Origin: Saprospiraceae bacterium
Lineage (GTDB): Bacteria; Bacteroidota; Bacteroidia; Chitinophagales; Saprospiraceae
Reading direction: 5' to 3'
Assembly: GCA_020628645.1 (NCBI GenBank)
Contig: JAHDES010000001.1
Coordinates: forward strand, 186,001-250,000
DNA length: 64,000 bases
The notes under the pieces: model-generated
Told to the model about the DNA's origin: nothing
Seen by the model: only the letters and a program-made list of their open reading frames with translations
The model's database searches: none
Part shown: piece by piece, positions 46,947 to 56,778 of the stretch
Numbering within the stretch: position 1 is the first letter of the stretch
How the letters are laid out: every line of letters begins with the position of its first letter
Position numbers and translations under genes: made by a program

Positions 46947-46954
46947 TACATTTG
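46947..46954 (+). promoter_or_regulatory. -7 box for the DUF5606 gene (TACATTTG)
   Basis: Full match to TAnnTTTG followed by GCAC, a common start region in Bacteroidota; 70 bases before the ATG at 47024. Confidence 0.5.
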
Positions 46955-47023
46955 CACACCTTTTTTGAAGCCTAGTCCTATCTTAGGAATAGCCCTTTTT
47001 AGAAAAATTCAAATCTATCCAAT

Positions 47024-47434
47024 ATGAATTTAGATAAATTAGTAGCAGTAAGTGGTCTATCTGGAATTTATCGTATGGTAACCAATAAAAATAATGGTCT
47101 GATTATTGAAGATTTAGATAGTGGTAAAAAACGATTTGCATCTTCTCGTAAACATCAATTTACACCTTTAGAATCTATTGCGATTTATACGGATGATGAT
47201 TCTACTGAATTGGCAAAAGTGTTTTCTTCTATGTTGGATCAATTAGAGGACAATCCTCCAGTAAAAACCAATGGTTCATCAAACGACATTAAAGAGTATT
47301 TTGCAGACGTTTTACCTAATTATGATAAAGATCGCTTTCATATGAGTGATATGAAAAAAGTGATTAAGTGGTTTAATTTTCTAAACGATCGAGGTGTTTT
47401 AACAGAGGAAGCTACTTCTTCAGAAGAGGAATAA
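47024..47434 (+). CDS. DUF5606 domain protein
   Basis: The 136-residue protein starts MNLDKLVAVSGLSGIYRMV, the characteristic opening of the Bacteroidota-specific DUF5606 family, and contains the KRFASSRKHQFTPLESIAIYT segment. The C-terminus includes a helix (DMKKVIKWFNFLND) and an acidic tail (TSSEEE). No signal peptide. Function is unknown. It has its own promoter-like box upstream; the M3 peptidase follows after 61 bases on the same strand. Confidence 0.85.
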   Translation: MNLDKLVAVSGLSGIYRMVTNKNNGLIIEDLDSGKKRFASSRKHQFTPLESIAIYTDDDSTELAKVFSSMLDQLEDNPPVKTNGSSNDIKEYFADVLPNYDKDRFHMSDMKKVIKWFNFLNDRGVLTEEATSSEEE

Positions 47435-47495
47435 TTTCATTTTTCCAAAGTTATGTAACACCCTATTATTACTGATTAGATAAACATACTACTAA

Positions 47496-49220
47496 ATGGG
47501 AACTCTAGTAAAGCTAGTGGAAAAAGAACGGGTCTACTTACCACAAACCTTCAAAATATCTGTTTGGTCTAAACTAAAACCATACTACCATGAATTGGTA
47601 AAACGTCCAATTGAAAACACAGCAGCTTTAGAAAAATGGATTGCTGATTGGTGTGAACTAAATGACGTCGTAGGAGAAGAATTTCGCTGGCGATACATTC
47701 GTTTCACTTGTGATAATGAGGACGAAAAAGCAATGGAATCCTACAATTATGCTGTTCAAGAATTATCTCCACGTATTTCACCATATACAGATCAACTCAA
47801 TCGAAAACTCAATGATTCTCCCTTCAAAGAGGAATTAGATACTCAGACTTACTTTATCTTCCTTCGTTCTATTAAAAATGATATAGATCTCTATCAAGAA
47901 GAAAATGTTTCTATCGTTTCAGACATAAAAATGCGTTCTAAAAATCATGGAAGATTATTTTCTAAAATGATCATTAAACATGAAGGGCAAGAACTCACGA
48001 TACAACAGGCACGAAAAATTTTAGAAGATGCTGATCGTCCAACAAGAGAAATGATTTATTCAAAAATCAATGCTCGTGTTCGAGAAGATCGAGATGAACT
48101 GGATAGCACCTTCGATGACCTATTGCAATTAAGACATCAACTTGCGCTCAATGCAGGATTTGAAAATTATAGAGATTATAAATTTCAAGCCCTTCATCGT
48201 TTCGATTATAAAGTAGAAGATTGTTTTGATTTTCATCAATCTATTGCCGAAACTATTCTTCCTATTTTAAAGGAACTCAATCTTCTTCGAAAAAAATCTA
48301 TTGGTGTAGACACCTTACGCCCTTGGGATACCGTAACAGCACTCACGGGCAATCGACCAAAGGAAGCCTTTCAATCCGTAGACGAATTAATCAAAAAATC
48401 GGTTCAATCACTCCATCATATCAACCCACTCTTTGGCGAGGTACTCAACATTATGAACCAAAGAGGACATCTTGATTTAGCTTCTCGTCCAGGTAAACGC
48501 CCTGGAGGTTATAATATGCCTTTACCTGTATCAGGAATACCCTTCATTTTTATGAATGCAGCTAATTCCATCAAAGATGTTCGTACAATGATGCATGAAA
48601 CGGGGCATGCAGTACATTCCTATCTCATCCGAGAATATGAATTAAATACTTCCAAAAATCTTCCTTCTGAGATTGCAGAGCTGGCAGCCATGACAATGGA
48701 ACTCTTAACGATGGACTATTGGGATACTTTTTATTCTAATGAAGAAGAATTACGTCAAGCGAAAATTTGGCAACTTGAAAAAGTATTAGTTACACTTCCT
48801 TGGGTGGCTACTATTGACAAATTTCAACATTGGTTGTATACTCATCCTGAACATTCGGCTCAAGATCGGATCCAACAATGGCGTTCTATTTTTTATGAAC
48901 TCAATAATGAAGGGGTAGACTGGACTGGGTTAGAACATCATATTGATTGTATGTGGCATCGCCAATTACACATTTTTGAAGTACCTTTTTATTATATCGA
49001 GTATGGAATGGCACAGCTCGGCGCAATTGCTATCTGGCGCAACTTCCGTCAAAATCCACAAAAAGCCATCACAGATTATACCAATGCCTTGAAACTTGGC
49101 TATACGCGCAGCATCCCCGAAGTGTATGAGATGGCAGGTATAGAATTTAATTTCTCTAAAGCTTATGTAAAAGAACTCGGTGATTTTGTAAAAAAAGAAT
49201 TAGAACGTCTTTTATTCTAA
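47496..49220 (+). CDS. M3 family oligoendopeptidase (PepF-like)
   Basis: The 574-residue cytosolic zinc peptidase degrades short peptides. The HExxH motif is MHETGHAVHSYL near residue 367, and the third zinc ligand Glu probably lies in the following helix (SEIAELAAMTMELL). The M3 helical shell spans the rest. The length is typical (560-600). It may share a transcript with DUF5606. The small protein gene starts about 150 bases downstream. Confidence 0.92.
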   Translation: MGTLVKLVEKERVYLPQTFKISVWSKLKPYYHELVKRPIENTAALEKWIADWCELNDVVGEEFRWRYIRFTCDNEDEKAMESYNYAVQELSPRISPYTDQLNRKLNDSPFKEELDTQTYFIFLRSIKNDIDLYQEENVSIVSDIKMRSKNHGRLFSKMIIKHEGQELTIQQARKILEDADRPTREMIYSKINARVREDRDELDSTFDDLLQLRHQLALNAGFENYRDYKFQALHRFDYKVEDCFDFHQSIAETILPILKELNLLRKKSIGVDTLRPWDTVTALTGNRPKEAFQSVDELIKKSVQSLHHINPLFGEVLNIMNQRGHLDLASRPGKRPGGYNMPLPVSGIPFIFMNAANSIKDVRTMMHETGHAVHSYLIREYELNTSKNLPSEIAELAAMTMELLTMDYWDTFYSNEEELRQAKIWQLEKVLVTLPWVATIDKFQHWLYTHPEHSAQDRIQQWRSIFYELNNEGVDWTGLEHHIDCMWHRQLHIFEVPFYYIEYGMAQLGAIAIWRNFRQNPQKAITDYTNALKLGYTRSIPEVYEMAGIEFNFSKAYVKELGDFVKKELERLLF

Positions 49221-49371
49221 TAAAACTAGTATTTCTAGTTTAAGAAAATTCCAATCTAATCTCCCTCGTGTAACAATTGCGATCTTGTAAATGTTAAACA
49301 TACAAGGATACCCATTTATTGAGTGTGTCCCTAACTGTTTTGGTACTTTCTCAATCCGTAAACCATTCCTC

Positions 49372-49794
49372 ATGATACAACGTGATTACATCCAACGACT
49401 GACTCAAGACATTGCTCGTTTGCTTGCTAAATTAATTGGTTTAGATGCAGAAGAATCTCTCGAATATTTAGATATTGCTTATACAGAATATCTTCGTTTA
49501 GATAAAAAAGAAATCGATAATATCTCCTCCGATAACATCATTTCTTTCTTGACGAATGAAAAAGGAATGAGCATTCCACAACTTGAATTAGTCGGTGAAA
49601 TTATGGCAAAAGAAGGGAGCTTTCTCCATGAGATCGGAAATAAACAAGCAGCAGTCGAAAAAATTCAAAGTGCATTAAGTATTTTTGAGTATATTGAGCA
49701 AGAACAGCAATTATTTTCGCTGGAACGACAACTAAGTGTACAAGCTTTAAAACGTTTATTAGTCGCTCCCAAGCCTAATAAACCTGATCATTAA
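49372..49794 (+). CDS. Small helical protein of unknown function (DUF6483-like)
   Basis: The 140-residue protein starts MIQRDYIQRLTQDIARLLAK, resembling small all-helical proteins I recall as DUF6483-like, which begin with an RDYI motif. The rest is predicted helical with a TPR-like end (NKQAAVEKIQSALSIFEYIE). I start at the ATG at 49372; the frame is open to 49291, but the extra 27 residues (rich in C, P and F) do not look like part of the domain. No signal peptide. Function is unknown. It lies 132 bases before clpB. Confidence 0.65.
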   Translation: MIQRDYIQRLTQDIARLLAKLIGLDAEESLEYLDIAYTEYLRLDKKEIDNISSDNIISFLTNEKGMSIPQLELVGEIMAKEGSFLHEIGNKQAAVEKIQSALSIFEYIEQEQQLFSLERQLSVQALKRLLVAPKPNKPDH

Positions 49795-49926
49795 TCCTTA
49801 ATAAAAAAGATTTTAGTTCATTAACCCAAGTTGTGGAGATCGAACGTCAATAAAGGAGATTTCGAACCAAAATATAACGCATTGGGGTTCTTTAAAAGAT
49901 AAACCGCAACTTGAATTAACTACAAC

Positions 49927-52734
49927 ATGACTTACGATAATTTTACGATCAAAGCACAAGAAGCTATCCTCAAAGCACAACAAATTGGAGGAGATCGAGA
50001 CCATCAAGTAATCGACACCTACCACTTATTGAAAGGCATACTTCAAATTGACGAACATACACCCAAGTTTCTCCTAGAAAAAATGGGGGTTAATATGGCT
50101 AGCTTAAACAGCCGTTTAGATAAACTGATTGAAGGACATCCAAAAGTAGCAGGTGCAGAAAAACAAGTATTATCGAATGATGCCAATCGTTCTTTAGCTA
50201 CAGCTAAAAAACAACTAAGCGTTTTTGGCGATCAATATATTTCTATAGAATTAATCTTGCTTGGTATTACAAAAGGCACCGATCAAGGCGCACGCGTACT
50301 TAAAGAATTAGGTGCGAAAGAGAAAGAACTTATTGAAGCCATCAAAGAATTACGAAAAGGAAATAAAGTCACCGACCAAAGTGGTGATGCGCAATACAAT
50401 GCGCTGAACAAATTTGCCATTTGTCTTAACGAACGTGCAGAAAGTGGAAAACTCGATCCCATCGTAGGACGTGATGAAGAAATTCGTCGCGTGATGCACA
50501 TCCTTTCTCGTCGTAAAAAGAACAATCCATTAGTCATTGGAGAAGCTGGTGTAGGTAAAACAGCTATTGTGGAGGGCATCGCATGGCGTATTGTCAAACA
50601 AGATGTCCCTGAAAACCTAAAATCAAAGAAAATTTATGTCATGGATATGGCAGCTTTGATTGCTGGTGCAAAGTATAAAGGAGAATTTGAAGAACGACTA
50701 AAAGCTATCATTAAAGAAGTAACTTCTTCTGACGGTGAAATCATCCTTTTCATTGATGAAATTCATACCCTTATTGGCGCAGGTGGAGGAAATGGTGCAA
50801 TGGATGCAGCCAATATCTTGAAACCCGCTCTCGCCCGTGGCGAATTGCGTACTATTGGTGCTACTACTTTAGATGAGTACCAAAAATATTTTGAAAAAGA
50901 TAAAGCACTCGTTCGTCGCTTCCAAACAGTTTTAATTGAAGAACCCAGTGTAGAAGATACCATTTCTATCTTGCGGGGTCTACAAGAACGTTATGAGGTG
51001 TACCACAAAATTGAAATCTTAGATGAAGCTTTAATCGCCGCCGCAGAATTATCTCATCGTTATGTTTCTGATCGTTTTTTACCCGATAAAGCCATTGATC
51101 TAATTGATGAAGCTGCTGCTAAATTGCGTTTGGAACTCGATTCCGTTCCTGATGAAATTGACGAGCAAGATCGTAAAGTACGCCAATTAGAAATTGAGCG
51201 CGAAGCCATCAAACGAGAAAAAGACAAGACTAAATTAAAGAAAATCAATCAACAAATTGCGGACTCCCGCGAGCGTTTAGATCAATTAAATGCTGCTTGG
51301 AAAAGTGAAAAAGAAATTGTCGATACCATTCAAAATATCAAAAAAAATATTGAAGAGTTTGAGCAAGAAGCTGAAAAAGCAGAACGCGAAAGTGATTTTG
51401 AAACGGTAGCTAAAATCCGTTATGGTAAAATAAAAGAGCAAGAGACTATGCTCAAAGTCGCCGAAGAAAAACTTACCAAACTACCCGAAGAAACACGTTT
51501 CACGAATGAAGAAGTGACAGGCAATGATATTGCTGAGGTAATTGCACGTTGGACAGGAATTCCTGTTGCTAAAATGATGCAATCTGAAAAAGATAAATTG
51601 CTTCGTTTGGAAGATGAAATCGGTAAGCGTTTGATTGGACAACATGTAGCTGTAAAGGCAGTTTCAGATGCGGTTCGTCGCTCACGTGCAGGTTTGCAAG
51701 ATGCGAATCGTCCTATTGGTTCTTTTATCTTTGTTGGACCAACAGGGGTAGGTAAGACAGAATTGGCGAAAGCACTCGCAGAAGTACTTTTTGATGATGA
51801 AAAAGCCATCACCCGTATTGATATGAGTGAGTACCAAGAGCGTCATTCTGTATCTCGATTAGTTGGTGCGCCTCCTGGTTATGTAGGTTATGATGAAGGA
51901 GGACAGTTGACAGAAGCGGTTCGCCGTCGCCCCTACTCTATCGTTTTATTAGATGAAATAGAAAAAGCTCATCCTGATACATTTAATATTTTATTACAAG
52001 TATTAGATGATGGACATTTAACGGATAATCGTGGTCGAATCGCTAATTTTAAAAATACCATTATCATTATGACTTCTAATATGGGAGCTGAGGTGATTCT
52101 GGAAAATTTTGAGGATTTAGATAACATTACTGACGAAGAACATCGACAAGATATTATTGCAAATACGCAAGACGATATTTTTGAGGCATTAAAAGAAAAT
52201 CTTCGCCCAGAATTTCTCAATCGTATTGATGAAAAAGTCATGTTTTTACCATTAACGAGAGATGAAATCAAGCAAATCTTGAAATTACTCCTTCGTAAGA
52301 CCCATAAAATGCTCGCTAAAAAGTCTATTGCACTTAAAATTAGCGATCCAGCAATGAATCACTTAGCAAATTTAGGCTATGATCCTCAATTTGGAGCACG
52401 CCCAATGAAACGTGTTTTACAGCGTGAAGTTATCAATGAATTGTCTAAATTTGTCATTAGTGGTGAATTTGCGGCTGGCGATACCATTTATATTCATACA
52501 GATGCGAAAGGGCTTACTTTTGGTAAAGAACCTTTTGATGAGTCAAAAGAAACAGAAACACCTAAAACGGCTGCTCAAAAAGAGGAAAAGCCTACTCGAC
52601 GTCGTAGAAGACGCTCTTCCAATAAAAAAGAAGAAGAAAATGGTAGTAATGGTAAAGAAAAACAAGTCGAAGAACTGAAAAAGGCAACTAAAGAAGTTAA
52701 TGATGCCATCAAAGAGTTAAAAAAGGATAAATAA
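49927..52734 (+). CDS. clpB: ATP-dependent disaggregase ClpB, with a basic C-terminal extension
   Basis: ClpB unfolds aggregated proteins together with DnaK. The 935-residue protein has a Clp_N domain (about 1-145), AAA1 with Walker A GEAGVGKT near 205 and Walker B LFIDEIHT, a coiled-coil middle domain (about 410-530), AAA2 with GPTGVGKT near 604 and LLDEIEKA, and the D2-small domain. After about residue 867 comes an extra tail of nearly 70 residues with a poly-Arg stretch ([10 protein letters not shown]), a KEEE segment and a helical end ([20 protein letters not shown]). E. coli ClpB (857) lacks this. A strong terminator follows. Confidence 0.93.
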   Translation: MTYDNFTIKAQEAILKAQQIGGDRDHQVIDTYHLLKGILQIDEHTPKFLLEKMGVNMASLNSRLDKLIEGHPKVAGAEKQVLSNDANRSLATAKKQLSVFGDQYISIELILLGITKGTDQGARVLKELGAKEKELIEAIKELRKGNKVTDQSGDAQYNALNKFAICLNERAESGKLDPIVGRDEEIRRVMHILSRRKKNNPLVIGEAGVGKTAIVEGIAWRIVKQDVPENLKSKKIYVMDMAALIAGAKYKGEFEERLKAIIKEVTSSDGEIILFIDEIHTLIGAGGGNGAMDAANILKPALARGELRTIGATTLDEYQKYFEKDKALVRRFQTVLIEEPSVEDTISILRGLQERYEVYHKIEILDEALIAAAELSHRYVSDRFLPDKAIDLIDEAAAKLRLELDSVPDEIDEQDRKVRQLEIEREAIKREKDKTKLKKINQQIADSRERLDQLNAAWKSEKEIVDTIQNIKKNIEEFEQEAEKAERESDFETVAKIRYGKIKEQETMLKVAEEKLTKLPEETRFTNEEVTGNDIAEVIARWTGIPVAKMMQSEKDKLLRLEDEIGKRLIGQHVAVKAVSDAVRRSRAGLQDANRPIGSFIFVGPTGVGKTELAKALAEVLFDDEKAITRIDMSEYQERHSVSRLVGAPPGYVGYDEGGQLTEAVRRRPYSIVLLDEIEKAHPDTFNILLQVLDDGHLTDNRGRIANFKNTIIIMTSNMGAEVILENFEDLDNITDEEHRQDIIANTQDDIFEALKENLRPEFLNRIDEKVMFLPLTRDEIKQILKLLLRKTHKMLAKKSIALKISDPAMNHLANLGYDPQFGARPMKRVLQREVINELSKFVISGEFAAGDTIYIHTDAKGLTFGKEPFDESKETETPKTAAQKEEKPTRRRRRRSSNKKEEENGSNGKEKQVEELKKATKEVNDAIKELKKDK

Positions 52735-52814
52735 TATTTTCCGTTAGAGATATAAAAGAAGTTTTTCGTCGCCCTTTCATCTGTTTGGAAGAAGATGAAA
52801 ACACTCACAACCAT

Positions 52815-52845
52815 GAAGCTGTACTTTTCGGAGTACAGCTTTTTT
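52815..52845 (+). terminator. Rho-independent terminator of clpB
   Basis: AAGCTGTACT, loop TTTCGG, AGTACAGCTT, then TTTT: a perfect 10-bp stem with T-run, about 80 bases after the clpB stop. Confidence 0.88.
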
Positions 52846-52854
52846 AAAACGTGG

Positions 52855-52929
52855 GTCGTGCCTCGAGTTTTGAGTAAAAATTCAAACGGAGTTATACATA
52901 AAACTATATTATAGTGCTCGTGGCACGAC
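52855..52929. repeat. Inverted repeat GTCGTGCC ... GGCACGAC
   Basis: Eight-base arms at 52855-52862 and 52922-52929 enclose 59 AT-rich bases between the clpB terminator and yjbQ. The GGCACGA core also occurs in the hairpin at 12948-12989. Confidence 0.45.
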
Positions 52930-52948
52930 TAAAAGGTCATGAATCTTT

Positions 52949-53359
52949 ATGATACAACAATACCATATTCGTCTTTCTGCTTACAAGCGTGGTTATCATT
53001 TGATCACAAGAGAGGTACTGCATGCAATTCCTGATTTACCTCAAACGGGTTTGTTAAATGTATTTATTCAACATACTTCTGCTGGTTTGACCATTAATGA
53101 AAATGCTGATCCTTCTGTTCGCGTAGATTTTGAAAGTTTTTTCAATAAAATTGTTCCTGAAAATGAGCCTTTTTTGACACATACGATGGAAGGTTCAGAT
53201 GATATGCCAGCTCATATTAAAGCCAGTTTGGTTGGATCTTCTGTTACGATTCCTATTACGAATGGACGTTTAAATCTGGGTACTTGGCAAGGTATTTACT
53301 TATGTGAATTTAGAAATCATGCATCTGGTAGAAAGTTATTAATCAGCGTTTATTCCTAA
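52949..53359 (+). CDS. yjbQ: YjbQ/UPF0047 family protein
   Basis: The 136-residue protein matches the YjbQ family: segments FIQHTSAGLTINENADPSVRVD, HTMEGSDDMPAHIKASLVGSS and LGTWQGIYLCEFRNH are its hallmark, with conserved His and Asp residues lining a metal site. E. coli YjbQ shows weak thiamine-phosphate synthase activity; the true role is unsettled. Cytosolic. The LysE-type exporter gene follows after 24 bases and may be co-transcribed. Confidence 0.92.
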   Translation: MIQQYHIRLSAYKRGYHLITREVLHAIPDLPQTGLLNVFIQHTSAGLTINENADPSVRVDFESFFNKIVPENEPFLTHTMEGSDDMPAHIKASLVGSSVTIPITNGRLNLGTWQGIYLCEFRNHASGRKLLISVYS

Positions 53360-53383
53360 AAAATAGTAAAATCTTCAAACCAA

Positions 53384-54016
53384 ATGAATCTTCTTTGGGA
53401 CGGCATACAAATTGGTTTCGTACTCGCTATTATGACGGGTCCCATTCTTTTTGCGTTGGTACAAACAGGAGTCGAAGAAGGTCTTTTAGCTGGATTAATG
53501 GTTTGTCTAGGAATATGGATTAGTGATTTTTTGTTTATTGGAATCGTTTCATATGCTATGGCTTATGCCATCAATTTTGATACAGAAGGTGCATTTAGTT
53601 TATACTTGGGAATTGCTGGCGGGATTGTATTATTAGTTTTTGGATTAGTAACAATACTTAGTAAACCACCTCCCATCAATTTTAAACAAGATAAAGCTAG
53701 TCGTTTTTCTTCTTGGTGGTCGCTTTGGCTAAAAGGCTTTTTGATTAATACGATCAATCCATTTACCGTTGTTTTTTGGTTTGGAATTGCGACCACAATT
53801 ATTGAGGAAAATGAAGTGTATTGGTCAAGTGCTTTACTCTTCTTTGGAGGAATAATGGGCGTCGTTATTTTAACAGATTTTCTAAAAGTAAAATTCTCTC
53901 ATAAAATTCGAAAATATCTTCAAGCCAAACATGTCCTTTGGTTACGTCGAATTTCTGGAGGCGCACTCATCATTTTTGGCATTGCTATGATTGTACGCGT
54001 TATGATTGGGATATAG
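53384..54016 (+). CDS. LysE family transporter (RhtB-like)
   Basis: The 210-residue inner-membrane protein has six predicted membrane segments and the LysE/RhtB signature near the start (FVLAIMTGPILFALVQTGVEEG). Relatives export amino acids or small polar metabolites; the substrate is unknown. NPFTVVFWFG in the middle is the conserved internal repeat. The last 17 bases overlap the 3' end of the convergent molybdopterin oxidoreductase gene. Confidence 0.88.
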   Translation: MNLLWDGIQIGFVLAIMTGPILFALVQTGVEEGLLAGLMVCLGIWISDFLFIGIVSYAMAYAINFDTEGAFSLYLGIAGGIVLLVFGLVTILSKPPPINFKQDKASRFSSWWSLWLKGFLINTINPFTVVFWFGIATTIIEENEVYWSSALLFFGGIMGVVILTDFLKVKFSHKIRKYLQAKHVLWLRRISGGALIIFGIAMIVRVMIGI

Positions 54017-56084
54017 CCTCTAATTGCACCCGCACTCCACTAAAGGCCGTATTCCCTGTCAACTCATCAATCAAATATTCATCCGTTAAATCATTAATAG
54101 AAGTCCCTGCATGAGCTTTTGCTACTTGTAGCTGTACGCCCTCACGCGCATGCCCCCAGCCATGTGGGATACAAACGACTCCTTCGAGCATTTCATCACT
54201 CACTTCTGCTGGCAATTGAATTTGTCCTTTGGAAGAAATCACATTTACGGCTTGCCCATGTTCGATTTGATGATTTTTTGCATCATTTGGATGAATTAAA
54301 ACCGTACAACGTTTGGGTCCTTTGACTAAACGATAACTATTGTGCATCCACGAATTATTCGAACGTAATTGACGACGACTAATCAAATAAAGGGGATATT
54401 CTGATGGAGACGAAGCATTAAAAAAGCTTTGTTCTACCCGTTTCAAATCAGCGACTAATTCATTGGGAGCAAGATTGATCGTTTTTTCTTTTGTTTTTAA
54501 GCGATTTTCTAAACAAGGATTCATCGCCCCCAAATCTACTCCATGAGGTTGTTCTTTAAGTTGCGCCAAACTTAGTTGATAAGGACTACTTTGGAGTGTA
54601 AAATCCAGCACCATTTCAGGAGACATAAGGGATGCTTCTTCTCCTTTCAAACGCTGGGCTAAAGTTTGTAAAATTTCCCAATCGTAGCGTTGGTCGTCCG
54701 ATTTTTCAAAAAGTGGCGGACTGTATTTTGCGGTATTTCGAATGGCTAGTTGATGAAAGATGACATCATATTGACCTGTTTCTAAACCCGTAGCAGGTGG
54801 TAAAATAATATTGGCAAATTTAGTCGTTTCGTTGATATAAATATCAATGGACACCATGAAATCCAATTGCTCAAATGCCTGTTCTAATTGCTTTCCATTT
54901 GCAGTAGATAAAACAGGATTTCCAGCAACGGTAAACATCGCTTTAATTTGTCCTTCTCCTTCTGTGAGCATTTCTTCCGCCATGGTTACACAAGGGAGTT
55001 CTCCACCAAATTCAGGAAGTCCACGCACACGACTTTTCCAGCGGTTTAATCGAGTGGATTTTCCAAGTCCCATAACATCAAAAGCAGGTTGCGTAAACAT
55101 CGCCCCACCCGCTCGGTCTAAATTCCCACTCAACATATTTAACAAATAAATCAGCCACTGACATAAGCCCCCAAATTGCTGTGTAGAAACGCCTAATCGT
55201 CCATAACAAACAGCAGATTTCGCACTACAAAATTCAGTTGCCAGTTCACGAATTTTTGAAGCTTTGATACCTAAAGGCGTAGCCACGCGTTCAGAAGAAT
55301 AGGGCGCAACAATTTCTTTAATCGTATCAAGGTTTACTATTAAAGGTTCTAAATGTCGAAGATTGACTTGCTCTTTTTCGATTAAATGATGAAGCATTCC
55401 CAAAAGAAGCAAAACATCATGACCAGGTTTAATACCAATATATTGGTCTGCCTTATCTGCTGTTTCAGTTCGACGCGGATCAATCACGACTACTTTGCCT
55501 CCTCGTTTTTGAATAGCACGTAAGCGTTTCGGAAAATCAGGGGCGGTCATCAAACTTCCATTAGACACCATTGGATTTCCACCAATAATTAAAAAGAAAT
55601 CAGTTCGATCAATATCAGGAATAGGAATTGCCATCATATGCCCAAATAGCAAAGTCGATACATAATGATGCGGCAATTGATCGGCAGAAGTAGCAGAAAA
55701 TATATTCTGAGAAGCAAGCGTTTTTAATAAATTTCGTCCGAAAAGTATACTACCGACATTATGCGCATTGGGATTACCCAAATATGCCCCAACGGCATTT
55801 TTACCGTGTTGATGTTGAATGCGTTGAATGTTTTCAACGACTTCTGTATAAGCTTCTTCCCATGAAATGACCTCCCAACCATTTTCCCTTCTTCGAACGG
55901 GTTGTTTTAAGCGATCAGGGTCTTCATAAATATCTTTTAAGCCTACCGCTTTAGGGCAAATGTGTCCACGACTCAAGGGGTCATTTTTATCTCCCTTGAT
56001 GGTTTGAACAGTTGTTCCTTCATATTGAATTTCTAAGCCACACATGGCTTCACAAAGATTACAAGTACGATAGTGGGTAGGCAT
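54000..56084 (-). CDS. Molybdopterin oxidoreductase (MopB superfamily)
   Basis: The 694-residue enzyme has an N-terminal [4Fe-4S] site (Cys8, Cys11, Cys15, Cys43) and the MopB core with bis-MGD-binding segments (FFLIIGGNPMVSNG, VVIDPRRTET), plus a C-terminal dinucleotide-binding domain with LISRRQLRSNNSWMHN. There is no Tat signal, so it is cytosolic. The position that supplies Cys, Sec or Ser to molybdenum in formate dehydrogenase or DMSO reductase reads SADQLPHH here (near residue 134), so the ligand may be Asp or a non-protein group. It has no adjacent electron-transfer subunits. The substrate is unknown. Confidence 0.87.
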   Translation of the reverse strand: MPTHYRTCNLCEAMCGLEIQYEGTTVQTIKGDKNDPLSRGHICPKAVGLKDIYEDPDRLKQPVRRRENGWEVISWEEAYTEVVENIQRIQHQHGKNAVGAYLGNPNAHNVGSILFGRNLLKTLASQNIFSATSADQLPHHYVSTLLFGHMMAIPIPDIDRTDFFLIIGGNPMVSNGSLMTAPDFPKRLRAIQKRGGKVVVIDPRRTETADKADQYIGIKPGHDVLLLLGMLHHLIEKEQVNLRHLEPLIVNLDTIKEIVAPYSSERVATPLGIKASKIRELATEFCSAKSAVCYGRLGVSTQQFGGLCQWLIYLLNMLSGNLDRAGGAMFTQPAFDVMGLGKSTRLNRWKSRVRGLPEFGGELPCVTMAEEMLTEGEGQIKAMFTVAGNPVLSTANGKQLEQAFEQLDFMVSIDIYINETTKFANIILPPATGLETGQYDVIFHQLAIRNTAKYSPPLFEKSDDQRYDWEILQTLAQRLKGEEASLMSPEMVLDFTLQSSPYQLSLAQLKEQPHGVDLGAMNPCLENRLKTKEKTINLAPNELVADLKRVEQSFFNASSPSEYPLYLISRRQLRSNNSWMHNSYRLVKGPKRCTVLIHPNDAKNHQIEHGQAVNVISSKGQIQLPAEVSDEMLEGVVCIPHGWGHAREGVQLQVAKAHAGTSINDLTDEYLIDELTGNTAFSGVRVQLEAISQS

Positions 56085-56128
56085 AGTTTTTTAGTTTTAC
56101 AAATATCAAAACAAATTTCTTTCAAGTC

Positions 56129-56752
56129 TCATTTAATAAATTGATAGCCCAATTTTAAATTTACTAAGAAATCTGGATTTATTGTAAATGTATTTGGGTT
56201 TAGTGCATCCTTATCTCTATAACTTAGCAGGTCTAAACCAGATAATAAGGAAGGTTCAATACTATATCTTTCTCCCAAATGTAACTTATATCCTATTACT
56301 ATACCTCCATCTAAGGCACGTATTTTTGATTCTGGAAGATTAATTATTGTACCTGTAATAATTGGAGGCTCTTCATAAAGTAGAGGATCGGTATGAATGT
56401 TATATTGTAATTTTAAATAAGGCCCCCAATAAAATTCTTTAAATTTGCTATCGAGATTTTGATGGAAAGGGTAATTGTGAAATCGAAATATAAATTCTAA
56501 ATCTCTATTGGTTATACCTATTCGTCTCTCAGAAGAACTAGAAAGAATCGATCGAACTTCATAGGGTTCAATATCAAGATGCGTACTTAGTTCAAAACCG
56601 TATTTAGGACTAGGTTTATACTCATAGTGGAGACTAGGCATATTGTAATAGAATGGAAAATTTAGCCCTAGTTTTATGGTATGCGTTTTTTGTGCATTGG
56701 TATGCAAACAGCAAATTATATTTACTATAAATAAGTAAAAAAGTCGGCTCAT
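56129..56752 (-). CDS. Outer-membrane beta-barrel-like protein of unknown function
   Basis: The 207-residue protein has a signal peptide (LFYLFIVNIICCLHTNAQ) and an alternating strand pattern with aromatic girdles (FYYNMPSLHYEYKP, FYWGPYLKLQYN, PDFLVNLKLGYQF) ending in IK, as in small porin-like barrels. I cannot name a family. I start at the ATG at 56750-56752; an in-frame extension to 56800 would overlap the upstream hydrolase gene and lies before the signal peptide. It is 26 bases downstream of the alpha/beta hydrolase and probably co-transcribed. Confidence 0.7.
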   Translation of the reverse strand: MSRLFYLFIVNIICCLHTNAQKTHTIKLGLNFPFYYNMPSLHYEYKPSPKYGFELSTHLDIEPYEVRSILSSSSERRIGITNRDLEFIFRFHNYPFHQNLDSKFKEFYWGPYLKLQYNIHTDPLLYEEPPIITGTIINLPESKIRALDGGIVIGYKLHLGERYSIEPSLLSGLDLLSYRDKDALNPNTFTINPDFLVNLKLGYQFIK

Positions 56753-56778
56753 ATTTTTTAGTTTTATTACCACACATT

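Noticed and set aside
50283-52271. Several antisense frames within clpB
   Set aside because: Low-complexity Ser-rich translations opposite conserved ClpB motifs; shadows.
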